Notes: a model not told the origin generated them from the sequence alone. Shown: positions 25,574-35,339, counted from the first letter of the stretch. The stretch: 64,000 nt of DNA from Chitinophaga tropicalis (GCF_009758205.1 NZ_WRXN01000006.1:248001-312000), one strand, 5' to 3'. Numbers and translations are program-made.

Positions 25574-26890
25574 ATGGCAGAAAATGCAAAAAATAAGGGT
25601 GTTTATTTCTCAGAGTTGTATCTGAAGAATGTTAAATGCTTTAAAGAGCCGGTTAAACTGAGTTTTCTTGATAAGGAGAAGAAGAACTGGAAGAAGTGGA
25701 CCGTGATTTTGGGGGATAATGGGGTGGGAAAGACAACATTGTTACAGGCGATAGCCAGTCTGGAGCCGGTTGAGAATAAGGGAACTGATTTTGCCAGATA
25801 TTCTTTTGTGGATTATGGATATTCCAATTGGACGCAGTTAGGACAAGTAGCATTTAAGTTAGAAGGGAAATTTATTAAACCTCCGTTAGCCGACATCCAT
25901 TTAAGATCATATATTGAACGTGAAATTCTATCTTCTGATGAAAGTTCTACAGCAAGCTCCATAAGTGGAGATGTAGCAAGATCTTTCGTAGTATTTTCTT
26001 ACGGAGCCAATCGAACTATGAGCAAGACTTCTCTTGCAAATGATTTTATTAAAATGAATTCCGAAACATTATTTTTCGAGAACAGAACTTTGATCAATGC
26101 AGAGGAATGGTTGTTGCAATTGGATTATGCTGCTAGTAAAGATTCTGATGTTAAACAACTTGCAATAAGAAAAAGGGAACAGGTTAAATCAATTTTGATA
26201 GATCTGTTGCCGGATATAGAGGACATCAAAATATTAGATCCAACTAAGGATCAGTTAAAGCCGAGCGTTGCTTTCAAAACAAGTTTCGGCTGGCTAAATC
26301 TTGATCAGCTAAGCCTTGGGTATAAAACTATGATCGCCTGGGTTGTTGACCTTGCTGCCAGGATGTTTATAAAGTATCCCGATAGTGAAAACCCATTAGC
26401 AGAACCCGCTATTGTTCTCGTAGATGAAATAGATCTTCATCTTCATCCCAAATGGCAAAGAAATATCTTCAAATATCTCTCTGACAGATTCCCAGCTGCT
26501 CAGTTTATTGTCACCGCACACAGCCCATTGATTGTTCAGGCTGCACCGGAAGATGTAAACCTTGTTGTATTGCAGAAGAAAGGAGATACTGTCGTGATTG
26601 ATCAGGAAGTAGAAAATGTCAGAAGATGGAGAATAGACCAGATACTTACAAGCGATCTCTTTGGAATAGACAGTGCCCGTGATACAGAAACAGCTGAATT
26701 GCTTAAAGAACGAACTGTTTTACTACAAAGATCACCTCTTTCAGAAAAAGAAAAAGCAAGGCTTGAGGAGCTGAATGAAATGGCCCACTCATTACCTACA
26801 GCTGCAAATAAAGAAGACATTGAGGCAATGGATATTATCCGCAAAGCAGCTGCTTACTTAAAAGAAAAACAACATAAGGGACGAGAATGA
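25574..26890 (+). CDS. AAA ATPase, PtuA-like subunit of a candidate Septu defence system
   Basis: A 438-residue SMC/ABC-like ATPase. Walker A is GDNGVGKT (residues 47-54) right after the N-terminal strand LYLKNVKCFKEPVKLSF; the signature-like LSLGYKTMIAWVVD and Walker B VLVDEIDLHLHP (D284/E285) follow, then the H-loop FIVTAHSPLIVQ. This is the OLD/PtuA-type ABC ATPase. Its stop overlaps the HNH gene by 4 nt, as in Septu (PtuAB) operons. ATG 25574 is preferred to an in-frame ATG at 25511, since that would add an odd Gly-rich extension. The operon reads AT-richer than its neighbours, suggesting transfer. Confidence 0.85.
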   Translation: MAENAKNKGVYFSELYLKNVKCFKEPVKLSFLDKEKKNWKKWTVILGDNGVGKTTLLQAIASLEPVENKGTDFARYSFVDYGYSNWTQLGQVAFKLEGKFIKPPLADIHLRSYIEREILSSDESSTASSISGDVARSFVVFSYGANRTMSKTSLANDFIKMNSETLFFENRTLINAEEWLLQLDYAASKDSDVKQLAIRKREQVKSILIDLLPDIEDIKILDPTKDQLKPSVAFKTSFGWLNLDQLSLGYKTMIAWVVDLAARMFIKYPDSENPLAEPAIVLVDEIDLHLHPKWQRNIFKYLSDRFPAAQFIVTAHSPLIVQAAPEDVNLVVLQKKGDTVVIDQEVENVRRWRIDQILTSDLFGIDSARDTETAELLKERTVLLQRSPLSEKEKARLEELNEMAHSLPTAANKEDIEAMDIIRKAAAYLKEKQHKGRE

Positions 26891-27660
26891 TAAAAATCGT
26901 TAGAAAAACTACAGTTCCTGTACCGGATATCCTATTAAATAAAGGTGTTAACGCCACAAACAATCTGATTGCACGTTATAATAATGGAGAACGGACATTT
27001 ACAAAAGATGATTTTGATGGGAAGATCTATGGGCATGAAGATGTGAAAAACACATTGATAGATGTCCAGGAAGGTAAATGCTGTTTTTGCGAATCTAAAA
27101 TAACACATATCAGTTACGGTGATGTCGAGCATTACAGACCTAAAGCTGCCTGGGTACAGGATAACGAGGCGTTGAATAAGCCGGGATATTATTGGTTATC
27201 TTATAATTGGGATAATTTATTACTGTCATGTCAGATGTGTAATCAGCGACATAAAAAGAACCTTTTCCCGGTTAGAAATACTGCCAACCGGGCATTATCG
27301 CACACTGATGATATTACAAATGAAGATCCGTTATTTGTACATCCTGTAGTTGATGATCCATCAATACTTATCTCTTTTAATCAGGAAATTCCGGTTTCAG
27401 TTGATGGAAATGAAAGAGGTACTATAACTATTTCCAGACTGGGATTGGATAGAGAGGCTTTAAATGAGCAGAGAAGAAGCACTTTGAATATGATAAGGGA
27501 TCTGTACAACCTGGCAAAAGGTTATCCTGATACTACTCCTGAATTAAAACGCAGCGCAAAGAATGTAATTACCCGGTATTATGAAGATAGCCTCAAAGAT
27601 GGCACTGAATACGCCGCTATGCGCCGTTCTTTCTTCCTGCAAAATCCTATTGATTTTTAA
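26887..27660 (+). CDS. HNH endonuclease, PtuB-like subunit of a candidate Septu defence system
   Basis: A 257-residue nuclease. The zinc-supported HNH fold is clear: C65-x-x-C68, E81-H82 in DVEHYRPK, C115-x-x-C118 followed by N119 and H122 in CQMCNQRHKK. This matches the TIGR02646/PtuB type found in Septu and in retron Ec78. The ~130-residue C-terminal part is helical and unassigned. The 4-nt overlap with the ATPase implies coupled synthesis. Inferred role: nucleic-acid cleavage on phage infection, controlled by the ATPase. No reverse transcriptase is present here. Confidence 0.85.
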   Translation: MIKIVRKTTVPVPDILLNKGVNATNNLIARYNNGERTFTKDDFDGKIYGHEDVKNTLIDVQEGKCCFCESKITHISYGDVEHYRPKAAWVQDNEALNKPGYYWLSYNWDNLLLSCQMCNQRHKKNLFPVRNTANRALSHTDDITNEDPLFVHPVVDDPSILISFNQEIPVSVDGNERGTITISRLGLDREALNEQRRSTLNMIRDLYNLAKGYPDTTPELKRSAKNVITRYYEDSLKDGTEYAAMRRSFFLQNPIDF

Positions 27661-27786
27661 GTACCCCCTGTCAATTCCAGTAATCACTTCCCCTGAAATT
27701 TTAACTGGTTATAACGTAAAGCAACGCAAATAGTGGTGTCAGGCTTTTATTGCCTGTAGAACAGGGAAATAACCCGATACTAACAG

Positions 27787-27828
27787 GCATTTTGCACAAT
27801 AACATGACTTATGTTATCCTGCAAATGC
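27787..27828. other. Nested inverted repeat downstream of the ATPase-HNH operon
   Basis: Outer stem (27787-27796 with 27820-27828, one bulge) enclosing a perfect 7-bp inner stem (27799-27805 with 27811-27817). No T run follows, so it is not a typical terminator. It lies between the HNH gene and the secA terminator. Confidence 0.5.
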
Positions 27829-27838
27829 TCGCTAGTAA

Positions 27839-27869
27839 CAAAAAAAAAGCCCCCGCATTGCGGAGGCTT
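27839..27869 (-). terminator. Rho-independent terminator of secA
   Basis: Stem of about 9 bp with one mismatch (27848-27856 with 27860-27868), 3-nt loop, followed on the minus strand by a run of nine or more T (A run at 27839-27848). Confidence 0.85.
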
Positions 27870-27889
27870 TCTCTTTATAAAGTGATGGT

Positions 27890-30800
27890 TTAGAAATCCT
27901 TACCATGACATTGTTTATACTTCTTACCACTTCCACAAGGACAAGGATCATTCCTTCCCACCTTCGGACCACTACGCACCGGATCCTGTTTCACCGGCTC
28001 GGCATACTCCTGCGCTACAGCAGTATTCCCATTCTGAGGAGCTTCTTCAAACTCCTGGTGGGTTGCCCGCATACGGCTCATATCAGTTTTTTCCTCACGG
28101 CCTTCACGTATCTGCTGTGGTTGCTGCGGACGATCTTCCTGCTGAACAGGAATACCTGATCTGCAAAGGAAAGATACGATCTCACGGCTGGTATCGGCAG
28201 TCAGCTGTTTGAACAGGTTGAACGCTTCAAATTTGTAGATCAGCAGCGGGTCTTTCTGTTCGTAAACCGCTCCCTGTACAGATTGTTTCAGATCATCCAT
28301 GGCGCGCAGGTGCTCTTTCCAGGCGTCATCGATAAGGGAAAGGGTTATAGAACGCTCCAGTGCATTGATCGTTTCAAAGCCTTTGGTATCTACTACTTTC
28401 TGCAGGTTAGCCAGTACATTGATACCTTTTGTTCCGTCAGTGAACGGAATGGAAATGTTCTCAATATGATGGCCCTGCTCCCTGTGGATCTGCTCTATTA
28501 CAGGCAGGGTATTCTGCGCCAGCTCAGATGTTTTACGCTGGTAGCTTTCCTTAGCCTGAAGATAAAGACGGCCGGCCAGGGTATTGATATCTGTTCTTGC
28601 CAGTTCTTCCTGGGTAATATCTGTATCAATAGCAAAGTTGACGATCACATCCAGCTTGAAAGATTCATAATCACCGGAATCTTTGTGAGTGGTAACGATA
28701 TTCTCTGCTACATCATAGAAAGCATTGTCAGTATCTATAGCCAGACGTTCGCCAAACAGGGCGTGGTTACGTTTGTTATAGATAACAGTACGCTGCTTGT
28801 TCATTACGTCATCATATTCCAGCAAGCGCTTACGGATACCGAAGTTGTTCTCTTCTACTTTCTTCTGAGCCCTTTCAATAGAACGGGTGATCATACTGTG
28901 CTGGATCACTTCTCCCTCTTTATAACCCATGCGGTCCATAAGACCAGCTATACGGTCAGAACCGAACATACGCATCAGGTCATCTTCCAGGGATACAAAG
29001 AACTGTGAAGTACCGGGATCTCCCTGACGACCGGCACGACCACGCAGCTGGCGGTCTACACGGCGGCTTTCATGGCGCTCTGTACCAATAATGGCCAGAC
29101 CACCAGCTTCCTTCACGCCAGGTCCGAGCTTGATATCCGTACCACGACCCGCCATGTTGGTAGCAATAGTCACCGCGCCTGCCAGACCAGCTTCCGCTAC
29201 TATCTGTGCTTCACGGGCATGCTGTTTGGCGTTCAGTACGTTGTGAGGGATCTTCTCAAAAGCCAGCATCTTACTGAGCAATTCAGATACTTCTACAGAA
29301 GTAGTACCTACCAGTACCGGGCGACCAGCATTCTGCAGGGTCCTCACCTCTTCGATCACCGCTTTGTATTTATCACGTTTGGTTTTGTAAACCAGGTCTT
29401 CCGCATCTTTACGGGTAATAGGCAGGTTAGTTGGAATGGTTACCACATCCAGCTTGTAGATCTCCCAGAACTCACCCGCTTCTGTAGTCGCTGTACCGGT
29501 CATACCAGCCAGTTTGTGATACATACGGAAGTAGTTCTGAAGGGTAACGGTAGCAAATGTCTGTGTTGCAGCTTCTACCTTTACGTTCTCTTTCGCTTCA
29601 ATAGCCTGGTGCAGACCGTCAGAATAACGGCGTCCATCCAGGATACGGCCTGTCTGTTCATCTACGATCTTCACTTTACCGTCCATTACCACATATTCCA
29701 CATCTTTATGGAAGAGGGTATATGCTTTCAGCAGCTGCTGTACGGAGTGGATACGGTCTGATTTCTGGGCAAAGTCCTTCAGCAGGGTCTCTTTGCGGTG
29801 CAGTTTCTCATCTGCGCTGATAGCCAGCTTTTCAATCTCGGCGATCTCGGAACCAACATCAGGCATGATGAAGAAGTGAGGATCTTCACCTGCTTTGGTG
29901 ATCAGGGCAATACCTTTTTCAGTCAGGTCTACACTGTTGTTCTTTTCATCTATGCTGAAGTAAAGTCCTTCATCTACTTTAGGCATTTCACGCTGCTGGT
30001 CTGCCAGGTAGTAGTTCTCTGCTTTCTGGAGCAGTACTTTGATACCGGGCTCGCTCAGGTATTTTATCAGCGCGCTGTTCTTGGGCAGGCCGCGCCATGC
30101 ACGCATCAGGGCCAGACCACCTGTTTTAGGATCGTCTTTACCTTCAGCAATGAGTTTCTTGGCTTCCTGGAGATACTGGTTGGTAGCGTTACGCTGGGTT
30201 TCCACCAGTTTCTGGATACGTGGCATCAGAATATGGAACTCCTGTTCTTCACCACGGGGAATAGGACCGGAGATGATGAGCGGGGTACGCGCATCGTCGA
30301 TCAATACACTATCCACCTCATCCACCATGGCGAAGTGGTGTTTGCGCTGCACCATTTCATCCGGGTTATGCACCATGTTATCACGGAGGTAGTCAAAACC
30401 AAATTCGTTGTTGGTACCATAGGTGATATCTGCCAGGTATGCGTTACGGCGATCTGCAGTATTAGGCTGGTGTTTATCGATACAATCTACTGTAATACCG
30501 AGGAATTCGAAGATAGGACCGTTCCATTCAGAGTCACGGCGGGCCAGGTAATCGTTCACGGTTACCACGTGTACACCTTCACCTGCCAGGGCGTTGAGAT
30601 AGGCCGGGAGGGTAGAAACAAGCGTTTTACCTTCACCAGTGGCCATTTCGGATATTTTACCCTGGTGCAGTACCGCACCACCTATCAGCTGCACATCATA
30701 ATGTACCATGTTCCAGGTCACTACGTTACCGGCAGCGGTCCATGAATTTTTCCACGTCACATTGTCACCTTCAATAGTGACATAATCTTTTACCACTGCC

Positions 30801-31213
30801 AGCTGCCTGTCCAGGGGAGTGGCGGTAGCTGTAATGGTAGGATTCAGTGAAAAACGGCGTGCAGTCTCTTTCACAACAGCGAAGGCTTCAGGCAGGATCT
30901 CCTTCAGCACTTCTTCCAGCTGGGTGTCACGTTCTTTTTTCAGCTTATCTATTTCCTGGTAGATGGCGTCTTTATCTGCTACATTCTGTGCAGTTTCAGC
31001 ATCCGTTTTCCTTTCAGAAATGGTGCCGTCGATCTTTGACAGATGTACGCTTATACGTTGGCGGAACTCCTGTGTTTTGGCACGGAGCTGGTCTACAGGC
31101 AGGGATTGCAGCTTTTCAAACGCTTCATTGATCTGTCTCACCAGAGGTTCAATAGCTTTGATATCTCTCTCCGACTTATGCCCGCCAAAAAGTTTAGTTA
31201 AAAAACCTAACAT
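27890..31213 (-). CDS. secA: Preprotein translocase ATPase SecA
   Basis: Motor of the Sec translocase at the inner membrane. Walker A region is MATGEGKTLVSTLPAYL, the DEAD-like box is MVDEVDSVLIDDARTPLIISG, GTDIKLGPGV and RRVDRQLRGRAGRQGDPG mark the second nucleotide-binding domain, and the C-terminal SEC-C zinc motif is DPCPCGSGKKYKQCHG. At 1107 residues it is about 200 longer than the Escherichia coli protein, as is common in Bacteroidota. It is a single-gene unit. Confidence 0.98.
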   Translation of the reverse strand: MLGFLTKLFGGHKSERDIKAIEPLVRQINEAFEKLQSLPVDQLRAKTQEFRQRISVHLSKIDGTISERKTDAETAQNVADKDAIYQEIDKLKKERDTQLEEVLKEILPEAFAVVKETARRFSLNPTITATATPLDRQLAVVKDYVTIEGDNVTWKNSWTAAGNVVTWNMVHYDVQLIGGAVLHQGKISEMATGEGKTLVSTLPAYLNALAGEGVHVVTVNDYLARRDSEWNGPIFEFLGITVDCIDKHQPNTADRRNAYLADITYGTNNEFGFDYLRDNMVHNPDEMVQRKHHFAMVDEVDSVLIDDARTPLIISGPIPRGEEQEFHILMPRIQKLVETQRNATNQYLQEAKKLIAEGKDDPKTGGLALMRAWRGLPKNSALIKYLSEPGIKVLLQKAENYYLADQQREMPKVDEGLYFSIDEKNNSVDLTEKGIALITKAGEDPHFFIMPDVGSEIAEIEKLAISADEKLHRKETLLKDFAQKSDRIHSVQQLLKAYTLFHKDVEYVVMDGKVKIVDEQTGRILDGRRYSDGLHQAIEAKENVKVEAATQTFATVTLQNYFRMYHKLAGMTGTATTEAGEFWEIYKLDVVTIPTNLPITRKDAEDLVYKTKRDKYKAVIEEVRTLQNAGRPVLVGTTSVEVSELLSKMLAFEKIPHNVLNAKQHAREAQIVAEAGLAGAVTIATNMAGRGTDIKLGPGVKEAGGLAIIGTERHESRRVDRQLRGRAGRQGDPGTSQFFVSLEDDLMRMFGSDRIAGLMDRMGYKEGEVIQHSMITRSIERAQKKVEENNFGIRKRLLEYDDVMNKQRTVIYNKRNHALFGERLAIDTDNAFYDVAENIVTTHKDSGDYESFKLDVIVNFAIDTDITQEELARTDINTLAGRLYLQAKESYQRKTSELAQNTLPVIEQIHREQGHHIENISIPFTDGTKGINVLANLQKVVDTKGFETINALERSITLSLIDDAWKEHLRAMDDLKQSVQGAVYEQKDPLLIYKFEAFNLFKQLTADTSREIVSFLCRSGIPVQQEDRPQQPQQIREGREEKTDMSRMRATHQEFEEAPQNGNTAVAQEYAEPVKQDPVRSGPKVGRNDPCPCGSGKKYKQCHGKDF

Positions 31214-31447
31214 GTCTAGTTTATTACGAATGATTGTTAAAACAGTTGCGATACAGCCCCAGGACTCCGGTTAGCATTGGCATTACTGGTACTTGCCGGC
31301 GGAAATGGTCTGTTCGTTCCTTACCCAAATATTGTGCTTACTAACTTATAATGACAAGCTGTCATGCGTAAGATTCAGGCAAGGCGTGTAAAATTATGAA
31401 TTATTTGCACATAGTGAAGGCTAAATGCGGTATTGTGGCGGTTAAGA

Positions 31448-31475
31448 ATAAAAAAAGTCCCGCATTGAGCGGGAC
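31448..31475 (-). terminator. Rho-independent terminator of the 31503-32171 gene
   Basis: Perfect 7-bp stem (31457-31463 with 31469-31475), 5-nt loop, T run on the minus strand (A run at 31448-31456). Located in the 289-bp region between secA and the lipoprotein gene, which holds nothing else I recognise. Confidence 0.85.
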
Positions 31476-31502
31476 CAGCAATATTGACGGGAGTAAACGA
31501 TG

Positions 31503-32171
31503 TTATTGCCACCAGAGGAACATGATCTTCGTCTGCAGGATATCAATAGCAAGGTTATCCACTGTTTCTTCGTCCTGTTCGGCAATACCAGGGCAGAACT
31601 CATACACTTCCTTTGCAAATTCAGTAGCGTCCGGTGCTGAGATATTTCCCAGCTTTATTTCCACCCAGTCATCATCAGCCCCGGTTATCTCAAACTGAAA
31701 ACGGGTATACCATGCTTTCAGCTTTGTCAGTATGCTGTCTGTTGTAATGTCGTAGTTGCGGCCATTGGTAGCTTTGAACCGCAGTATATCAAACTGGTCT
31801 TTTGTTTTGATCACCGCAAATTTATCAGGCCCGTTACCAAAATTCTCTTCCGATTTAAAAAGCAGGTAACCTTTCTTCTTCAAAGTTGCTTTTACCTTAT
31901 CATAGTCGTTGTTGTTGTCCGGAGTAGCTTCATACTCGAATTGCATTGCTTCTGTAATACCACCTGTCTTTGTTTCATTGTTCGTCGATTTTTTTATCCC
32001 GCTGATAGTGCCCGGAACAATTTTTCTGAGCTCATCGATCACCAGGTGATCGTAGTGCATGGAGTCTGCCATTACGTAGTCTCTCTCCAGAAACGGATTC
32101 CGCGCCCGCTCAGCTGCACCACAGCCATATATCACGGTTGCGAGGGATAAGGATAATAGGATCTTATTCAT
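31503..32171 (-). CDS. Lipoprotein of unknown function
   Basis: A 222-residue predicted lipoprotein with a signal peptide and lipobox ending at Cys17 (TVIYGC). The mature part is acidic and mixed alpha/beta, without a domain I can name. It is flanked by its own terminator and by the composite palindrome at 32220-32303 upstream, so it is probably monocistronic. Confidence 0.78.
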   Translation of the reverse strand: MNKILLSLSLATVIYGCGAAERARNPFLERDYVMADSMHYDHLVIDELRKIVPGTISGIKKSTNNETKTGGITEAMQFEYEATPDNNNDYDKVKATLKKKGYLLFKSEENFGNGPDKFAVIKTKDQFDILRFKATNGRNYDITTDSILTKLKAWYTRFQFEITGADDDWVEIKLGNISAPDATEFAKEVYEFCPGIAEQDEETVDNLAIDILQTKIMFLWWQ

Positions 32172-32219
32172 AGAAATTGAAATATTAAATAAAAGTACAA
32201 AATGTTTGTAAAATTGTTT

Positions 32220-32303
32220 CTGACTGGCCGCAGGCCAGTCAGAAACTCACACAAGAAAAAAGGTTTCGCCGCCGGCGAAACCTTTTTTCTTGTGTGAGTT
32301 TCT
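32220..32303. repeat. Composite palindrome; terminator of the glycosyltransferase genes
   Basis: Mini-hairpin 32220-32242 (10-bp perfect stem, GCA loop, core GGCC-GCA-GGCC) abutting a 30-bp perfect stem (32241-32270 with 32274-32303, GCC loop). It is the longest of the family and lies 27 nt past the 3' end of the minus-strand gene at 32331, a terminator position. Confidence 0.85.
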
Positions 32304-32330
32304 ATACTGCAACACATTTATATTTTTATA

Positions 32331-34016
32331 TTATTGCACAGGAGCAAAACCATCCGCCAGAGAACTCCCTCTCATCTTAATCCCTGTTGGCAGATGATCT
32401 ACACAAGGCAGTGGATTATCCCAGCATAATTCCGTAGCCACAGGAACATACATAAGGAAAGGAGCTTGTTGCGTATTAACAGGCTGTATTGTATATGGAG
32501 CAGGTGTTATCCAGTTTTGTTTTGAAACAGAAGTGATCAGTCCCTCAGCTGCAAAAGCCCTGTGAAGACGTGCCTGCAGGAAAAGCGTACCTGTTTCAAA
32601 TAACAGTGCAGCAAATAATGCAAGCGTAAAAACAGTTTTCTTCTGAAGAGCAGGTATGCAGAGCACAGCTGTCAGCACCAGCAACGGCGCCAGGTAACTA
32701 TAACCAAAACGAGGGTCCGGAGCCTGTATGATCCAGAAACACAGTCCCAGCATCAGGAAAAGATAGAGCGACAGAAAACCCGCCGGCAGCTGCTTACGGC
32801 GCAGGAACACTATCAGCGGAGAAATAAAAGCACACAATACCATCACCTTATCATATATACGCAGATTCTGCATAAACCAGGCACTGAAACGCTGTATGAC
32901 AGAGTCTGACATCAGCCGTTCCACATCCGCAGTACGGTAAAAGGCAAATGATGTAATATGAAGCCTGAGCGTATGTATAACGCTTGCCGGCACTTCCCAG
33001 CCGGTATGAAAGAATGCCGGCAGCTGCATAGGATATACCGGGTAACCTGTAAGGATAATATTGCGTACCACCCAGGGCCCCATGATCAATACAGCCGGCA
33101 CAAGTAACAAGGCAAACTGCACAACCTGTTTTTTACGAAGCAACTGAAGGTACAGTATAGCTGTCAGCAGTAATATCGGGACCGCAGATATTTTTACAGT
33201 AACCAGGTAGATAGGTGCCAGCAGCAGGAATACACTGTCTGCCCCTTCTGTGAGCGATTCCCTGCGGGCGCTTTGCTCCAGCCATACCAGTATAACCAGC
33301 AGGCCTATATAAAATACAGGCAGATCAGCAGCAGGAGCAATGATATTATATACACAGAGCTGTGGCATGTTGATCATAACCAGCAGACCTGTTTTCAGAA
33401 AAGTAATAAAAGGAGAATCCTGTTTGCCGGGAAGCATGTACAGTACTGTGAGCAGGTACAGTGCACCATTCAGGTGATTATCCCCCGTGCCGGTAAACCA
33501 GGAGAAGTTAAATACGGCAGCCAGCACATGCCAGTGGGAATTCAGCCCGAAACGGTAATGCAGGTTGGCAAGCCCCGGTACAACGGGATAATGCTGTATC
33601 CACTTAACAAATTGCGCATAGTAAAGCCCCTCATCATATGTGAAGGATTGCTGAGCCGAAAGATATGTCACATATAATACCGCTGCCAGGAAGAACAGCT
33701 GTATACCCGGAGATGCGCTGCGCGCCCGTTGCACATAAACACTCACCTCAGCATTAATACTGCTTCGCTGTAACAGGTAGAAGACAACAGCGCCTGCCAG
33801 TATAATAACATGAGCAGTGGCCGCTATCGGCATAAAGAGTGAAAGGATGGCTCCCAGCGCAGTAATGCCAAAGAAGCCCGTCAGCGCCGTAAGTGCAAAG
33901 GACGGCCGTGCTGCTGTGTTCTTCAGTACTTTATTATGTAATAACTGCTGTATAGGATATCCATACAGGTATGACAGTATGATAATATACAGGAACTTTA
34001 AAAGCAGGAACAGCAT
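32331..34016 (-). CDS. Polytopic membrane protein, probable GT-C-like glycosyltransferase
   Basis: A 561-residue protein with about 12 membrane segments and a short C-terminal soluble tail. The first outward loop contains SFTYDEGLYYAQFVKW, reminiscent of the acidic catalytic loop of GT-C enzymes, and a later loop contains FGLNSHWHV. It resembles the LIC_10190-type membrane family. It starts 10 nt after the GT2 gene, so the pair may build or attach a lipid-linked sugar: GT2 makes a polyprenyl-phosphate sugar and this protein uses it. That pairing is inferred. Confidence 0.72.
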   Translation of the reverse strand: MLFLLLKFLYIIILSYLYGYPIQQLLHNKVLKNTAARPSFALTALTGFFGITALGAILSLFMPIAATAHVIILAGAVVFYLLQRSSINAEVSVYVQRARSASPGIQLFFLAAVLYVTYLSAQQSFTYDEGLYYAQFVKWIQHYPVVPGLANLHYRFGLNSHWHVLAAVFNFSWFTGTGDNHLNGALYLLTVLYMLPGKQDSPFITFLKTGLLVMINMPQLCVYNIIAPAADLPVFYIGLLVILVWLEQSARRESLTEGADSVFLLLAPIYLVTVKISAVPILLLTAILYLQLLRKKQVVQFALLLVPAVLIMGPWVVRNIILTGYPVYPMQLPAFFHTGWEVPASVIHTLRLHITSFAFYRTADVERLMSDSVIQRFSAWFMQNLRIYDKVMVLCAFISPLIVFLRRKQLPAGFLSLYLFLMLGLCFWIIQAPDPRFGYSYLAPLLVLTAVLCIPALQKKTVFTLALFAALLFETGTLFLQARLHRAFAAEGLITSVSKQNWITPAPYTIQPVNTQQAPFLMYVPVATELCWDNPLPCVDHLPTGIKMRGSSLADGFAPVQ

Positions 34017-34026
34017 GGCCGTTTAT

Positions 34027-34773
34027 TTAGTTGAGCTCAATCCGGCGTTTTTGCCTGGAGAAGATATTGTATTTAATAATGCAATAGATAGCACGGAAAC
34101 CATCTTTATAGTTGATCTTCTTACCTTCCGCATAAGTACGGCCATAATAGGCTATACCTACCTCATAAATACGGATGCCCTGTACGCGGGCTATTTTGGC
34201 GGTAACTTCCGGTTCAAACCCAAACCGGTTTTCCTTCAGATCTACCTGTTTGATGATATGACTGCGGAACAGCTTATAGCATGTCTCCATATCCGTCAGG
34301 TTCAGGTTGGTCAACGCATTGGAGAGAGAGGTCAGTATCTTGTTGCCTATAGTATGCCAGAAGAAAAGGATACGGTGAGGACCTTCTCCCATAAAACGGC
34401 TGCCGTATACAATATCAGCCACGCCTTTCAGCATAGGTTTCAGCAGCTTGTTAAATTCCTCCGGGTCGTATTCCAGGTCAGCATCCTGTATAATAGTGAA
34501 GTCGCCGCTGGCTTTCTGTATACCCGTGCGCAGGGCGGCGCCCTTGCCCAGGTTTACCTCATGTCGTACATATTGCAGCTTTACATGCGGATAGGCAGCG
34601 CTGAACCGGGCTACTTCCGCACCGGTATTATCTTTTGAATGATCATCCACTACCACCAGTTCCTTCTGTACATTTCCGATAAGGGTTACAGCCTGTACAC
34701 GCTCAAGTATATCATAGATATATCTCTCTTCATTGTACGCAGGAATGATCACGGAAAGCAGGTATTCTGACAT
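34027..34773 (-). CDS. Family 2 glycosyltransferase (dolichol/polyprenyl-phosphate mannosyltransferase-like)
   Basis: A 248-residue enzyme. GT-A fold motifs: SVIIPAYNEERYIYDILERV at the N-terminus, VVDDHSKDNTG, the NLGKGAALRTGI element and the metal-binding QDADLEYDPEEF. The C-terminal third has RFGFEPEVTAKIARV and YYGRTYAEGKKINYKDG, as in DPM1-like enzymes. No transmembrane extension. Product likely a polyprenyl-phosphate-linked hexose. Confidence 0.92.
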   Translation of the reverse strand: MSEYLLSVIIPAYNEERYIYDILERVQAVTLIGNVQKELVVVDDHSKDNTGAEVARFSAAYPHVKLQYVRHEVNLGKGAALRTGIQKASGDFTIIQDADLEYDPEEFNKLLKPMLKGVADIVYGSRFMGEGPHRILFFWHTIGNKILTSLSNALTNLNLTDMETCYKLFRSHIIKQVDLKENRFGFEPEVTAKIARVQGIRIYEVGIAYYGRTYAEGKKINYKDGFRAIYCIIKYNIFSRQKRRIELN

Positions 34774-35302
34774 AATGACAATTTTCTATTGAGGATTACC
34801 CCTAAATGTCCGCAAAGAAGCAAAAAAAGTATGTAGAAAAAAAATATTAAATAAGTAACATAACGGGCTGTTTAAATATAACCAGACGGAAAGCCCCCTT
34901 TCAAAAAGAACTTTCACCCCAAAAGGCAGGTTAACTTATGCCCCGTCCAAAGTATAGATACTGTAGGGATACTTCCACTCAAAGCCTACTATAAAGTATG
35001 GATAGTGTATGCATTGCGGTATCACTTTAGCGCCACAGTGCTTTCTGAAAGAAAGTAGTACTTTCCATCTGCAGCTCCCCCTCTATAGCTGTCAGAAACA
35101 GCACACAACCTTCTCATCATCTCCACATCAAATCCATGTCAAAGGCGTGGTGCAAAGCACGTTCCAGGCTTATTCTAAGCATGTTCCCCCCACTTCTGAG
35201 CACAGTCCCCAAAAATCTTCATTTATTAACGACTGCTTAACACCTTTATTTGTTACAACATTTTACCTTTACATCATTAGGGTTTTCATAGGATAGTAAA
35301 AC

Positions 35303-35339
35303 AAGAGCCGGGTAGTCTTATTTGGCTCTTCTTTTTTTT
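35303..35339 (+). terminator. Orphan terminator-like hairpin
   Basis: Stem AAGAGCC/GGCTCTT (35303-35309 with 35324-35330), 14-nt loop, followed by C and seven or eight T. No supported gene precedes it on the plus strand, so it may end a small RNA. Confidence 0.55.

Noticed and set aside
25574..27660. Retron with PtuAB effectors
   Set aside because: No reverse transcriptase gene or msr-msd-like element is present on either side; only the ATPase and HNH genes are seen.
28283..30745. Long plus-strand frames opposite secA
   Set aside because: Antisense shadows of the secA coding sequence with no domain and no promoter.
35009..35296. 95-codon open frame as a gene
   Set aside because: Composition (many His, Ser, Cys and Gln without hydrophobic core pattern) and lack of a start signal suggest a chance frame; the nearby terminator is noted separately.
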